This document shows, one piece after another, positions 43,507 through 55,427 of a stretch of DNA of 64,000 nt. Each line of letters opens with the position of its first letter. Within the stretch, counting starts at the first letter, position 1. The stretch is from the NCBI RefSeq assembly GCF_017654505.1, contig NC_054555.1, positions 186,001 to 250,000 on the forward strand. The letters are read 5' to 3'. The notes under the pieces were generated by a model. It did no database searches. It saw nothing but the letters and a program-made list of their open reading frames with translations, and had not been told where the DNA came from. The position numbers and the translations under genes were made by a program. The DNA comes from Polyodon spathula. Taxonomy: Eukaryota; Chordata; Actinopteri; Acipenseriformes; Polyodontidae.

Positions 43507-46500
43507 ATGTATTGATGCAGAAAACGCCATAACACCGGGACACATTCGAGTATCGCACACCTTAGAACTTTTTTTTTTAATGGTCTATTATTTCTTTTTG
43601 TTTTACACACTATTCCATTTCGAATACTTCATTGCAAAAGGTTAAATATCTACATGTACAGTAAGGGGATACGTGTAGATTCCTCACCCACTTCTAGCTG
43701 TGTACTGAAAAGCATGTATCCCTATGTATGCAGTGAAACCTCATACCGGCATTCCTCAGTATCGGAATATAGGTCAAGGTGATTAATACTGATGGCAATA
43801 TTGAATTAAAATAAAGTATGCTTCCAAACCGCCGTTGTCATGGTTGCAGGATTTCCTGAATTCGGAATCGCATGTGTTTTTAAGAAGCCTTTTTCTCCCA
43901 TTTCAGGTGAGCCTCTTGGATATTAATGTGCCCACAGGAAATAAACTGAAAGCTGCTTTAGATAAAGAGTATGGTTCAGACCGTACCTGCTTCATTTCCT
44001 GCGATGTCACTTCAGAAACACAGCTTCAAGGTAAGGATCTTTCTAACCAGCACTTGTGCCTCAAAAAGCATTCTCTAAAGTCTGCGCCATATAAAACTAA
44101 ATTCTGTTACGCGTTCATTCAGCTTTTTAAAATGGAAGGAAAAGAAAGTTGCTAAAGCCTGTGCATGTTGCAGAAGTGGCACAGTGATGGTGGGGGGGTG
44201 GGGGGCTGAATCAAAACATTACCGCTGCTGAATTTCCACAGTCTCACCAACGAGTTGAAGGGCAGCTTTTAAAAAAATGTTGCAATCTCCTTCAATGCTA
44301 AAACCAGACTGGTCAGCTGCTGGCAGCACACCATGTGCAATGTTGAGGCTTGAACCACTGAGAGCGGATTTGGGTTTGAAACATTATAATGACTCATCTC
44401 CATGCCGTGTGTTTTCAGAGGCTTTCAATAAGACGCTGGAGGTCTTTGGACGACTGGACATTGTGTGCAATAATGCAGGGATAGGGAACGAGAACAACTG
44501 GGAAAGAACTGTGGATATCAACCTGGTAAGAGTAACAGTTTAGCAGCGCTGGAGGCTTCAGCTTAATGAGAGGCTTCAGCTCTGTATTACACTGCGCGAC
44601 CTTGCGTACAAAGCTCAGGAGACCACAGTATATCCAGATGAAAATCCAAATGGAAGTTCTTTAATGTGGCCATGTCCAGTATAATGCCTTTGTTACTGGT
44701 GCCTGTGTGTTTCCTTTCCCCTGTCAGAATGGAGTGATCAGAGGCTCCTATCTCGCTCTGCAGCACATGAAGAAGCAGAATAAAGGCCAGGGAGGAGTCA
44801 TTGTTAACATTGGGTCAATGGCAGGTAATGCAAATGTGCCACATTGGCAAAAGTAAAAGGACAACAAGGTAATGCAGAGACATACAGGGCAAAGTGCAAA
44901 ATGCCTGTGCTTTTACAGCAGTCAATTCAGTCAATGTATAAAGAGCACAGTGTGCTGTTCAAAAGAAGTGAACTCTGTACTGTCGAGGGAGGTTACCAGT
45001 ACAATGCTACAGCAGTGAACTCTGTGCTGTCGAGGGAGGTTACCAGTACAATGCTACAGCAGTGAACTCTGTGCTGTCGAGGGAGGTTACCAGTACAATG
45101 CTACAGCAGTGAACTCTGTGCTGTCGAGGGAGGTTACCAGTACAATGCTACAGCAGTGAACTCTGTGCTGTCGAGGGAGGTTACCAGTACAATGCTACAG
45201 CAGTGAACTCTGTGCTGTCGAGGGAGGTCACCAGTACAATGCTACAGCAGTGAACTCTGTGCTGTCGAGGGAGGTTACCAGTACAATGCTACAGCAGTGA
45301 ACTCTGTGCTGTCGAGGGAGGTTACCAGTACAATGCTACAGCAGTGAACTCTGTGCTGTCGAGGGAGGTTACCAGTACAATGCTACAGCAGTGAACTGTG
45401 TGCTGTCGAGGGAGGTTACCAGTACAATGCTACAGCAGTGAACTCTGTGCTGTCGAGGGAGGTTACCAGTACAATGCTACAGCAGTGAACTCTGTGCTAT
45501 AGAGGGAGGTTACCAGTACAATGCTACAGCAGTGAACTCTGTGCTGTCGAGGGAGGTTACCAGTACAATGCTACAGCAGTGAACTCTGTGCTGTCGAGGG
45601 AGGTCACCAGTACAATGCTACAGCAGTGAACTCTGTGCTGTCGAGGGAGGTTACCAGTACAATGCTACAGCAGTGAACTCTGTGCTGTCGAGGGAGGTCA
45701 CCAGTACAATGCTACAGCAGTGAACTCTGTACTGTCGAGGGAGGTCACCAGTACAATGCTACAGCAGTGAACTCTGTGCTATAGAGGGAGGTCACCAGTA
45801 CAATGCTACAGCAGTGAACTCTGTGCTGTAGAGGGAGGTTACCAGTACAATGCTACAGCAGTGAACTGTGTGCTATAGAGGGAGGTTACCAGTACAATGC
45901 TACAGCAGTGAACTCTGTGCTGTCGAGGGAGGTCACCAGTACAATGCTACAGCAGTGAACTGTGTGCTATAGAGGGAGGTTACCAGTACAATGCTACAGC
46001 AGTGAACTCTGTGCTGTCGAGGGAGGTCACCAGTACAATGCTACAGCAGTGAATTCTGTGCTGTCGAGGGAGGTTACCAGTACAATGCTACAGCAGTGAA
46101 CTCTGTGCTGTCGAGGGAGGTTACCAGTACAATGCTACAGCAGTGAACTCTGTGCTGTCGAGGGAGGTTACCAGTACAATGCTACAGCAGTGAACTCTGT
46201 GCTGTCGAGGGAGGTTACCAGTACAATGCTACAGCAGTGAACTCTGTGCTGTCGAGGGAGGTTACCAGTACAATGCTACAGCAGTGAACTCTGTGCTGTC
46301 GAGGGAGGTCACCAGTACAATGCTACAGCAGTGAACTGTGTGCTATAGAGGGAGGTTACCAGTACAATGCTACAGCAGTGAACTCTGTGCTGTCGAGGGA
46401 GGTCACCAGTACAATGCTACAGCAGTGAACTCTGTGCTGTCGAGGGAGGTTACCAGTACAATGCTACAGCAGTGAACTCTGTGCTGTCGAGGGAGGTTAC

Positions 46501-49436
46501 CAGTACAATGCTACAGCAGTGAACTCTGTGCTGTCGAGGGAGGTTACCAGTACAATGCTACAGCAGTGAACTCTGTGCTGTCGAGGGAGGTTACCAGTAC
46601 AATGCTACAGCAGTGAACTCTGTGCTGTCGAGGGAGGTTACCAGTACAATGCTACAGCAGTGAACTCTGTGCTATAGAGGGAGGTTACCAGTACAATGCT
46701 ACAGCAGTGAACTCTGTGCTGTCGAGGGAGGTTACCAGTACAATGCTACAGCAGTGAACTCTGTGCTACCAGTACAATGCTACAGCAGTGAACTCTGTGC
46801 TGTCGAGGGAGGTTACCAGTACAATGCTACAGCAGTGAACTCTGTCGAGGGAGGTTGTACTGTCGAGGGAGGTTACCAGTACAATGCTACAGCAGTGAAC
46901 TCTGTGCTGTCGAGGGAGGTTACCAGTACAATGCTACAGCAGTGAACTCTGTGCTGTCGAGGGAGGTTACCAGTACAATGCTACAGCAGTGAACTCTGTG
47001 CTGTCGAGGGAGGTTACCAGTACAATGCTACAGCAGTGAACTGTGTGCTGTCGAGGGAGGTTACCAGTACAATGCTACAGCAGTGAACTCTGTGCTGTCG
47101 AGGGAGGTTACCAGTACAATGCTACAGCAGTGAACTGTGTGCTGTCGAGGGAGGTTACCAGTACAATGCTACAGCAGTGAACTCTGTGCTGTCGAGGGAG
47201 GTTACCAGTACAATGCTACAGCAGTGAACTCTGTGCTGTCGAGGGAGGTTACCAGTACAATGCTACAGCAGTGAACTCTGTGCTCGAGGGGGTCGAGGGA
47301 GGTTACCAGTACAATGCTACAGCAGTGAACTCTGTGCTGTCGAGGGAGGTCACCAGTACAATGCTACAGCAGTGAACTCTGTGCTGTCGAGGGAGGTTAC
47401 CAGTACAATGCTACAGCAGTGAACTCTGTGCTGTCGAGGGAGGTTACCAGTACAATGCTACAGCAGTGAACTCTGTGCTGTCGAGGGAGGTCACCAGTAC
47501 AATGCTACAGCAGTGAACTGTGTGCATTGCACTTGTATTTTAAGACGCTCTAAATGTTTGTTTTCTCTCCTAACCAGGTTTGGGTCCATTTCTCTCAGCA
47601 CCAGTCTACACAGCCACCAAGCATGCTGTTGTTGGATTCAGCCGGGCTTTAGCAGTAGGTTCAATGTTGATGCTTTACCTTTCCAATGAAATCCTCTCGT
47701 TTTGCCTGCATATGTCAGAAAAACTAAGTATGTGCTTTCAAACAGATTGGACACTGCAGTATACTGCTGTTGCACTGGGATCAGTGAGTGTTGACCATAG
47801 CTAGTGTAGAAGCTCTCATTAGCACTCGCACTATCTACTCACTTCTGTTGGAGATCTTTAGCTTTTTATTTTTGGTTGTATTTTATTCTTCATCCCACAT
47901 TCTGTTTGGAACATGCAGCTCTTTTGATGAAAATTAGATTTGTTCAAACTGTCACAAGCACACTTTTGTTGACATTTAATTTAGGGGCCTGTGAGTGATT
48001 AGCCTAAAATGTTTTTTATTCCTTTTAGAAATGCAAATGATATTTTTCTTTCAGATAGAAAATGTGCTAAAGTTGATTTGGAGTAAATAGCTTTGAGGAT
48101 CTAGCCCTGTATGTCCTGCTGCAAACAGACTGTGGTGCAACAGCTCACAGGTAGAGCTGGACTGGAATATTTGCAGATCCTTGCTCTCAGTCAGGGTTAT
48201 AAGAACAGTAAGTTTGCTGTGCGGGTTCAGCACTGAATCAGCTTTCCCCTTCTCTGTGTCGCAGGATGCCTCTCAAGTGAGTGACTACGGGGTGCGGATA
48301 AATGTGCTGTGTCCTTCTTTCGCAAAAACTGACATACTGGAAACTTTCAACACAGAAGATCTCATGGGACAGTTCTCCAACCTCAGACCAACTACACAGA
48401 AACTACTGGAGCAAATGGGAGTGTTAGAGTGAGTTTCATTCTAGTCTCTGCTCTGGTGGCAGTGGCAGTGTGGTTCATTCTAGTCTCTGCTCTGGTGGCA
48501 GGGTGGTGTGGCAGTGTGGTGTGGGGGCAGTGTTGCAGTGAGTTTCATTCTAGTCTCTGCTCTGGTGGCAGGGTGGTGTGGCAGTGAGTTTCATTCTAGT
48601 CTCTGCTCTGGTGGGGGGCAGTGTTGCAGTGAGTTTCATTCTAGTCTCTGCTCTGGTGGCAGGGTGGTGTGGCAGTGTGGTGTGGGGGCAGTGTTGCAGT
48701 GAGTTTCATTCTAGTCTCTGCTCTGGTGGCAGGGTGGTGTGGCAGTGTGGTGTGGGGGCAGTGTTGCAGTGAGTTTCATTCTAGTCTCTGCTCTGGTGGC
48801 AGGGTGGTGTGGCAGTGAGTTTCATTCTAGTCTCTGCTCTGGTGGCAGGGTGGTGTGGCAGTGTGCAGTGAGTTTCATTCTAGTGCTCTGGTGGCAGGGT
48901 GGTGTTGCAGTGAGTTTCATTCTAGTCTCTGCTCTGGTGGCAGGGTGGTGTGGCAGTGTGGTGTGGGGGCAGTGTTGCAGTGAGTTTCATTCTAGTCTCT
49001 GCTCTGGTGGCAGGGTGGTGTGGCAGTGTGGTGTGGGGGCAGTGTTGCAGTAAGTTTCATTCTAGTCTGGCAGAGCGTGATTTTATGGATCAGCAGCATC
49101 CAATACAATGTGCGGCTCGTCTGCTTTTAGCCATTTATACTAGATGTCTTGTAACAGCGCCTGTCTGATTAGAGATTATTTAATATTGAAAGGTGGATGC
49201 TGTCTGTCACAGTCTGTCTGAGGAATATTGAATTTACACAGGCATTGGGAAGGCAGTCTTTGCTTATTTGCGGTGTGTTCAGTGACTGATCTCAATGTCC
49301 CTCTGATGTCCACAGCCCATCTCAGGTAGCTGAGCAGTTTCTGCAGTTGGTGACGGACGACAGCAGGAATGGGGCAGTGCTGAGTGTGACCCAGGCAGGA
49401 GCCAGCTATATGGAGTACCCAAAAAGTATTATGTGA
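42496..49436 (+). CDS. HPGD-like: 15-hydroxyprostaglandin dehydrogenase-like short-chain dehydrogenase (7 coding exons, 260 aa)
   Basis: Coding exons: 42496-42588, 43907-44030, 44419-44525, 44728-44824, 47578-47654, 48265-48428 and 49316-49436. They total 783 nt with consistent phases and stop at TGA 49434-49436. The protein is a classical short-chain dehydrogenase/reductase. Its TGGSQGLG nucleotide loop is at residues 11-18, Asp36 favours NAD, NNAG is at 90-93, and the catalytic set is Asn107, Ser138, Tyr151 and Lys155 (YTATK). The numbering of Asp36, Ser138, Tyr151 and Lys155 equals that of human HPGD, which oxidises the 15-hydroxyl of prostaglandins. The length (260 aa) is near the human 266, but the C-terminal third, which shapes the substrate pocket, differs clearly. 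A paralogue with another hydroxyl-lipid substrate is therefore possible. I do not recall HPGD beside LARP1 in mammals, which also suggests a paralogue. Confidence 0.9.
43453..43506. repeat. (AT)n microsatellite in HPGD-like intron 1
   Basis: An uninterrupted AT alternation of about 50 bases. Confidence 0.95.
44972..47521. repeat. 47-bp minisatellite, about 54 copies, in HPGD-like intron 4
   Basis: The unit contains GTGAACTCTGTGCTGTCGAG, GGAGGTTACCAGTACAATGC and TACAGCA. Variants are GGTCACC for GGTTACC, CTATAGAG for CTGTCGAG, and CTGTGTG for CTCTGTG. They occur in local clusters (45700-46020), showing recent segmental homogenisation. Irregular units are near 46760-46860 and 47281-47300. It fills almost the whole intron and stops about 56 bases before exon 5. 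Confidence 0.97.
48428..49065. repeat. 46/70-bp minisatellite starting at the HPGD-like exon 6 splice donor, about 10 copies
   Basis: The array starts with the true donor (exon end 48428, GTGAGT at 48429). Every further unit repeats AGTGAGTTTCATTCTAGTCT followed by CTGCTCTGGTGGCAG. Short units are about 46 bp. Long ones carry an extra 24-bp GTGTGGTGTGGGGGCAGTGT block. The last unit has AGTAAGTTTC, itself donor-like. Confidence 0.93.
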
Positions 49437-49640
49437 TCTGTGGGAGCCACAATATATCCACTGCGCTTCAAACCAATCACAATATGTCCACTGTGCTTCA
49501 AACCAATCACAATATATCCAGCACTGCACTTCTGCACTTCAGTGCTCAACTGGTGCAAGTTAATTTGATTTTATTTTTTCCTAAAATTGTAATTTTGAAA
49601 ATTTAATAAAAATAAGTGTTGTAACCATTTATTATGCAGT
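49437..49640 (+). other. HPGD-like: 3' UTR of the HPGD-like gene
   Basis: The stop is followed by about 2.7 copies of a roughly 30-bp unit (49441-49525; core TTCAAACCAATCACAATAT), then AT-rich DNA with AATAAA at 49606-49611. Cleavage is expected near 49625. The tandem unit would therefore be part of the mRNA. Confidence 0.6.
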
Positions 49641-50639
49641 ATTAAGATAATAATCAATATTGAATGATTTTAAACACTTCAGTATTTTTGCCACTGTTCT
49701 GTTCCCAGTGTGCATATGTTTCATAATAAGTGTAGATGATCTATTTCACTCCCAGCGTTCAGGACCCCAGTAAGTAGAGCCTGTGTCGGACACTATGTGA
49801 GAGACAGGCTAATAGAAACACTGCAACATATTTTGTTTTATCTCTGTACTGCTTTCTGCCGTGTTATAGTTTCCTGCCCACAGAAATGTAGGTTGCAGTT
49901 GGTTTACATAACAAGCTAGATATTTAAATCTCAGTTTTAGGTATATTTGTTTCTTGTCATTAGCCAGCACTGTTGAGAATTTGAAACCTCACATTGGCGT
50001 TCTACAGTTTTTTCATCCACATTTTAATTGCATTGTGAATAACTTACCACAAGGTGTCGCTAAAATGTCACTGAAGTAGTTGTTAGCGTCTCTAGAGCCA
50101 ATGGAGTCGGCAGGAATCTCTGGGGTAAAGCTGTACAAACAGACACTTATCTAATGTAGTCTGCACCAGCAAATACTAAAACTCGCGCCCAAAGCAGTAT
50201 CTAACATGAACAAAAACAGCAGTAAGTGATCCCAAGTAATGTCTTCAATTAGAAATACTAATATTTAGGGATGCATACAGTATCAGATATCTGTCTGCCT
50301 AAGCCTGTAAATGATCACTTTCTATTGAGATGTATGCTCCATATCATACACTGACGAGTGCTAATCAGGCACAGCTGTTTGAATTCTGAACTTGCCTTCA
50401 GGGCAAAGTTGATGCTGGAGCTCTTTAAACGAGTGCTGCAGAACCAGCCCGCTGCAGCTCTGATGCGGTCCTGATCAACCACTGGAGAGACAGCTCCAAT
50501 AACCTCAAGAGGAAATCATCTTCTGTCTTGTTAGGGCTGTTGGAAGACCGAGGATAATGGGAAGCAGCTGGGCTTCATTTCAGATTGCACACACATCTTC
50601 TAGCAACGTTTAGGTGCGTCCCTAATAAACGTTTCAGGC

Positions 50640-50850
50640 TGCATGCTTGCAGGGTGTGTGTGCACTTTCCCCCAGTGCTTCCTCATGGTTATACTGTGCT
50701 ATGCATTTACTATTGTTCACCCCGGTTTGCCATGTTTATTAATATGCTTTACCAGATCTTGTTATTTTTCACAATGCTTGCCTCTGCTTTCACTGTGCTT
50801 TATTACAGTCTGCTGGGCTTTTACTATGGGGAACTTCTATACAGGGTGTT
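50640..50850 (+). repeat. Interspersed repeat family, plus-strand copy
   Basis: Shares TTCACCCC, ATTAATATGCTTTACC, CTGTGCTTTATTACA and GCTTTTACTATGGGGAACTT blocks with 690-1420 and, inverted, with 57765-57990. The copies are diverged, and no terminal repeats or coding region are seen. The family is unnamed by me. Confidence 0.6.
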
Positions 50851-50936
50851 AGTTTCAATTATTCAGTCAAATATCCAGTTAATATACAAATGTAGAGTTA
50901 TGGGTCATGATTAAGCACAGAGATAGATGATCTCAA

Positions 50937-51075
50937 AATACATATTATATAGCTATAAACACATGCATTGTAATATACATATTATATAGATATAAACACA
51001 TGCATTGTAATATACATATTATATGGATATAAACACATGTATTTTGATATATAGCTATAAACCCATGCATTTTAT
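50937..51075. repeat. AT-rich 37-bp tandem repeat, about 3.7 copies
   Basis: ACATATTATATAGCTATAAA and CACATGCATTGTAATAT recur at 50940, 50977 and 51014. Confidence 0.9.
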
Positions 51076-51775
51076 TAGAAATAGATATGCACTGTGAGGT
51101 AGAGTGGCACACAGCATGTGATACGGGGTGGGGTTTAAATTGTATTTATTGACACATTTCATAATCTGAAACATTATTTTGCTGAGTTTCCCTCACCCCT
51201 CGAATGACATCCCAGGTCAGCAGGAAACCCAAATCTACAACTACACCGTTGTGTCAAATTATACCCAATAAACGTTCTCATTTGTTCTGCAGGAGTTTGA
51301 ACGTTTTACTGAGGGATCCACAGTTGGCAGTTTTGCCTGAGTTTACACTGCAAATTGCTCCACGGGTTGTGTTTAATGGGATTATAATGACAGTTGTGGT
51401 TTACAAGAATTGATGTTTGTGACTTTTACGAGGTGAGAGTGAAGGGGCGGGCCTAGGGCTGCTTGTAAAGCCAGGAGGAATGTTAATTGGTTGAGGCTGT
51501 GGTCTGTCTGAAGCTCTAGCCTTTGTTCTGGCCCCTCACACAGGGGCTTCTGTTGCTGTGCTCCCTGAAGGCGGATTTTTTCCCCCAGCAATTTACTGCT
51601 GAGCCGCGGGACTCAGAAGGGTTTGCATTTTTAATTTGCTCACTCTCTGCTAATCCGATTGTTTAAATCAGACAGGCTGTGCCCAGCCAGGCTCCTCTGG
51701 ACTTCACTGGCTGCCAGCGCTCTCAGCTTCATTTCAATTGTTCAGCTCGGGAGCTTTTCTATTTTTTTTTTTTTT

Positions 51776-52045
51776 GCCTCCCCAGCGCATCAGCACACAC
51801 AACGGCTGCAATGCTGGCTCCGGAGATCAGCCCAGTGTGGTCTCCCCAGCGCATCAGCACACACAACGGCTGCAATGCTGGTTCCAGAGATCAGCCTAGT
51901 GCGGTCTCCCCAGCGCATCAGCACACACAACGGCTGCGATGCTGGCTCCGGGGATCAGCCCAGTGTGGTCTCCCCAGCGCATCAGCACACACAACGGCTG
52001 CGATGCTGGCTCCGGGGATCAGCCCAGTGTGGTCTCCCCAGTGCA
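51776..52045. repeat. 64-bp minisatellite, about 4 copies
   Basis: CCCCAGCGCATCAGCACACA starts at 51780, 51844, 51908 and 51972. The unit ends GATCAGCCCAGTGTGGTCT. It creates overlapping spurious ORFs. Confidence 0.9.
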
Positions 52046-52823
52046 TCAGCATGACAACCGTCAGGATTGAGCTAAGTAGGGTACATCTCTGGGGTCTTCA
52101 AGTGGGCACCTTCCATCCTCTGTGTTCCGCCGACTAGCCCATGACACCTCAAGAGGGCTCAACAGTGATTCTGGTGTCCCAACATCACCCCCCTCCATCC
52201 CCCACTCAGCTCAGCCCAGCTTGCTTACCTGTACATCAGCGTTGCTTTCTTTCTATTGTGCTTGAGATCCCCATCCAGAATCTTTCCGTCTCAACCACAG
52301 GCAGTTGCTGCTCCTTTCTGCTGCTTTAGATAAGTTCTTCGCTGTGCGACGCAACTCTTGGCCACTGAACCCGACATCTCTGAGAAACCGGGTTGTAGAG
52401 CATGTAGCAGGGAATAGACTGCTCAGGGATACGGATGAGCTCCGTTCACACACAACTCACTCGTATACAAATACCACCATGCACACAATAGCTGGTTTTC
52501 TAATAATATAGGTGCCTTTTAACTGTAATTACTGTGCATTGAAACCTATTTAACAAGCTCAGCTACCTACCATAAAATAAAGCAGGCAGGGCTTTGATCA
52601 ATGAAAGACAAGGGCTGATATGTAAGGGGGGGTGTCGGGGGGCGCTGATTAGCAGCTCAGTCAGCCTCACATCTATTTATATTGTTTATAATAGAGCCAG
52701 CCAGCCGGGCCGCTGGAATGATTACACAGCACGGCTAGGAAGCACTTCTAGGGGTGCTTGGGGCACCATGTGAGCAAAACTGTGAGCAGGGAAATGAAGA
52801 GCACCACCTTGCAGGAACGGAGG

Positions 52824-53690
52824 TTTGCACATGGCTGAATAGGGAGAGTGCAAACTGAACGGGGGTTTGGTGCTGCACATGGCTGAAGAGGGACAGTGCA
52901 AACTGAATGGGGGTTTGGGGCTGCATAGCTGCACATGGCTGAAGAGGGACGGTGCAAACTGAACTGGGGTTTGGTGCTGCACATGGCTGAAGAGGGACGG
53001 TGCAAACTGAACTGGGGTTTGGTGCTGCACATGGCTGAAGAGGGACGGTGCAAACTGAACTGGGGTTTGGTGCTGCACATGGCTGAAGAGGGACAGTGCA
53101 AACTGAACGGGGGTTTGGGGCTGCACATGGCTGAAGAGGGACAGTGCAAACTGAATGGGGGTTTGGGGCTGCATAGCTGCACATGGCTGAAGAGGGACGG
53201 TGCAAACTGAACTGGGGTTTGGTGCTGCACATGGCTGAAGAGGGACGGTGCAAACTGAACTGGGGTTTGGTGCTGCACATGGCTGAAGAGGGACAGTGCA
53301 AACTGAACGGGGGTTTGGGGCTGCACATGGCTGAAGAGGGACAGTGCAAACTGAACTGGGGTTTGGTGCTGCACATGGCTGAAGAGGGACAGTGCAAACT
53401 GAACTGGGGTTTGGTGCTGCACATGGCTGAAGAGGGACAGTGCAAACTGAACTGGGGTTTGGTGCTGCACATGGCTGAAGAGGGACAGTGCAAACTGAAC
53501 TGGGGTTTGGTGCTGCACATGGCTGAAGAGGGGTGCAAACTGAACTGGGGTTTGGTGCTGCACATGGCTGAAGAGGGACAGTGCAAACTGAACTGGGGTT
53601 TGGTGCTGCACATGGCTGAAGAGGGACAGTGCAAACTGAACTGGGGTTTGGTGCTGCACATGGCTGAAGAGGGACGTGTGCAAACAGTGG
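52824..53690. repeat. 48-bp minisatellite, about 18 copies
   Basis: The unit contains CACATGGCTGAAGAGGGACA and GTGCAAACTGAACTGGGGTT. Two 60-bp units with an extra GCATAGCTGCA block occur at about 52920 and 53170. Being 16 codons long, it opens frames on both strands, including 300-370-aa frames on the minus strand. Confidence 0.95.
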
Positions 53691-55175
53691 AATAGGTGCT
53701 GCATGGCGAAGAGGAAACTGGAATAGGTGCTGCAGCGTGCCGGTCTGCATGCTATTCCCTTGAGCTGGAGCCTTGGTAATGTGCTTCTGTGTGTGATGAT
53801 GTGCTCTACCTGTTGACTGGCTCAGTATGAAATCCTCCAATCATATCCTGTCTTGCTAGTTTCAGGCTGCAGTAATACATTCCTATGCAGAAGATCATCA
53901 CTGTAGAACTACTCTCTGCTTAAGCTTACATTCTGTAAATTATTTAAGGCTTTAGGTTTCTACTATTCTGTTATATTTGCAAGTAAAAAGTTACAGGTTA
54001 GGTGACAATGTACGTTAAAAACTTGTGTTAAAAATGAACCCAAATTGTGTGAAAAAAAACAAGAAGGAAGGAGCCCTCTCGTTAAGGTGACATGGGGCAT
54101 GACATCACAGACATGCCCCATGCCAGCCTCTATGATCACCTGCCTGTATAAACTCAGCGCAGCAGTGAACTCTCCTGAGTCCTGTGCAGTCCCCAGCCTG
54201 GTCATGCATGACATGATCTAGGTAATCATCTCCTCATCCACACTGTTTCATCTCTTCATCTTTGTAATTGGAAAGAGCGTCAAAAAGACCGAGCTGCAAT
54301 TTCTTGCAAAGATGGAAAACAGCTGCATTGTGACTGGAGACCTGGCACTGAGCTCAGCTATAAAACACTGTGGTTTCAAAGAGCACATTTAAACAAATAA
54401 CCACACCTTTAGACAGCTTAGCGAAAAAAATTGTTTTATGTTAGGTGATATTTCACTTTTTTTTTACGAATAAGATATAAACAGGACTGTGTGCAATGCT
54501 AAGTAGAGTTATAAAGCATGTTACATACTTCATAAAACTGTTATTCTAATTATGAGAAAAGTCTTGTAAAACTTTTCCTGCTGCTCAGAAGAACCCAGCT
54601 CTTTAGAGTATATAGTCCACAAGTTCCTGGGGACTGAAATACAGTGTGACTGAATCTCTTACCAGGTAAAGCGATGCAAGAGAGGGACTCTCTTAGTACC
54701 CGCAGATCCCAGTGTGGAATATAATGCAAGGAGTAATCTAACACACACACTATCACAGGACCTCTGCTAGGACCAATAAACAAACCCAGCCTTGCAACTC
54801 AATCCACTCTTCAGCCTGAGCCTCGTGTGTCTGTGCAGAGCAAAGAGTGAAAGGGGGCTGATCCACAAGAAAACAGTCTTTGATTACTGAACCCTGTCAG
54901 TCACATTCCTAAATATTTGGCTAAGAGGTAGCACCCTGACTCTAACATTACAGCCCGAGGAACATGGTGCACATGGCTGTTACACTGCCTGCTGTGTGAC
55001 GCAGTTCAGTACCATGCAAAGTAAGGGGCATTTGAGGCGTTAAAAATGAAAAGTGCCAAAAAATAAAAATAAAATTAATGTTCTTTTCAGCGTCCTTGAA
55101 AAGGGATGAGGGTTTACACTCTTGGCTCATGATCAAACCTTTTCATTTGGCAGCTATTAGGGTGTTTACAGAAAA

Positions 55176-55194
55176 GGGTTAGGGTTAGGGTTAG
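55176..55194 (+). repeat. Short interstitial telomeric motif (GGGTTA)3
   Basis: GGGTTAGGGTTAGGGTTAG is three perfect vertebrate telomeric units. It pairs with an inverted motif at 56673-56696. Confidence 0.9.
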
Positions 55195-55427
55195 ACTTAT
55201 AAAAAAAAAATCACATTAAGTGCATTGTGACTATGCACACTAACATTGTCATTGTGTGTACATGCACATGTATTCACTAAGTAAGTACTCTGTAAATACA
55301 CAGTGATTAGACACCATGTAAAGTGTTAGTGTATTTACAGACTGGTGGATCTCTGTATCAGAATCCCTAGAGCAGTTCATGCTCCCCTTGTCTGTGTCCC
55401 TCTCTCAGGCCATACCTCAGTGTTGAA

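Noticed and set aside
47578..47804. Uninterrupted reading of HPGD-like exon 5 into the intron
   Set aside because: The donor GTAGGT after ALA (47654) joins in phase to exon 6, restoring the conserved SDYGVRINVLCPSF segment.
52722..53840. Minus-strand ORFs of 308-372 aa and plus-strand ORFs of 91 and 170 aa
   Set aside because: Products of the 48-bp array, open in several frames at once, with no splice or start context.
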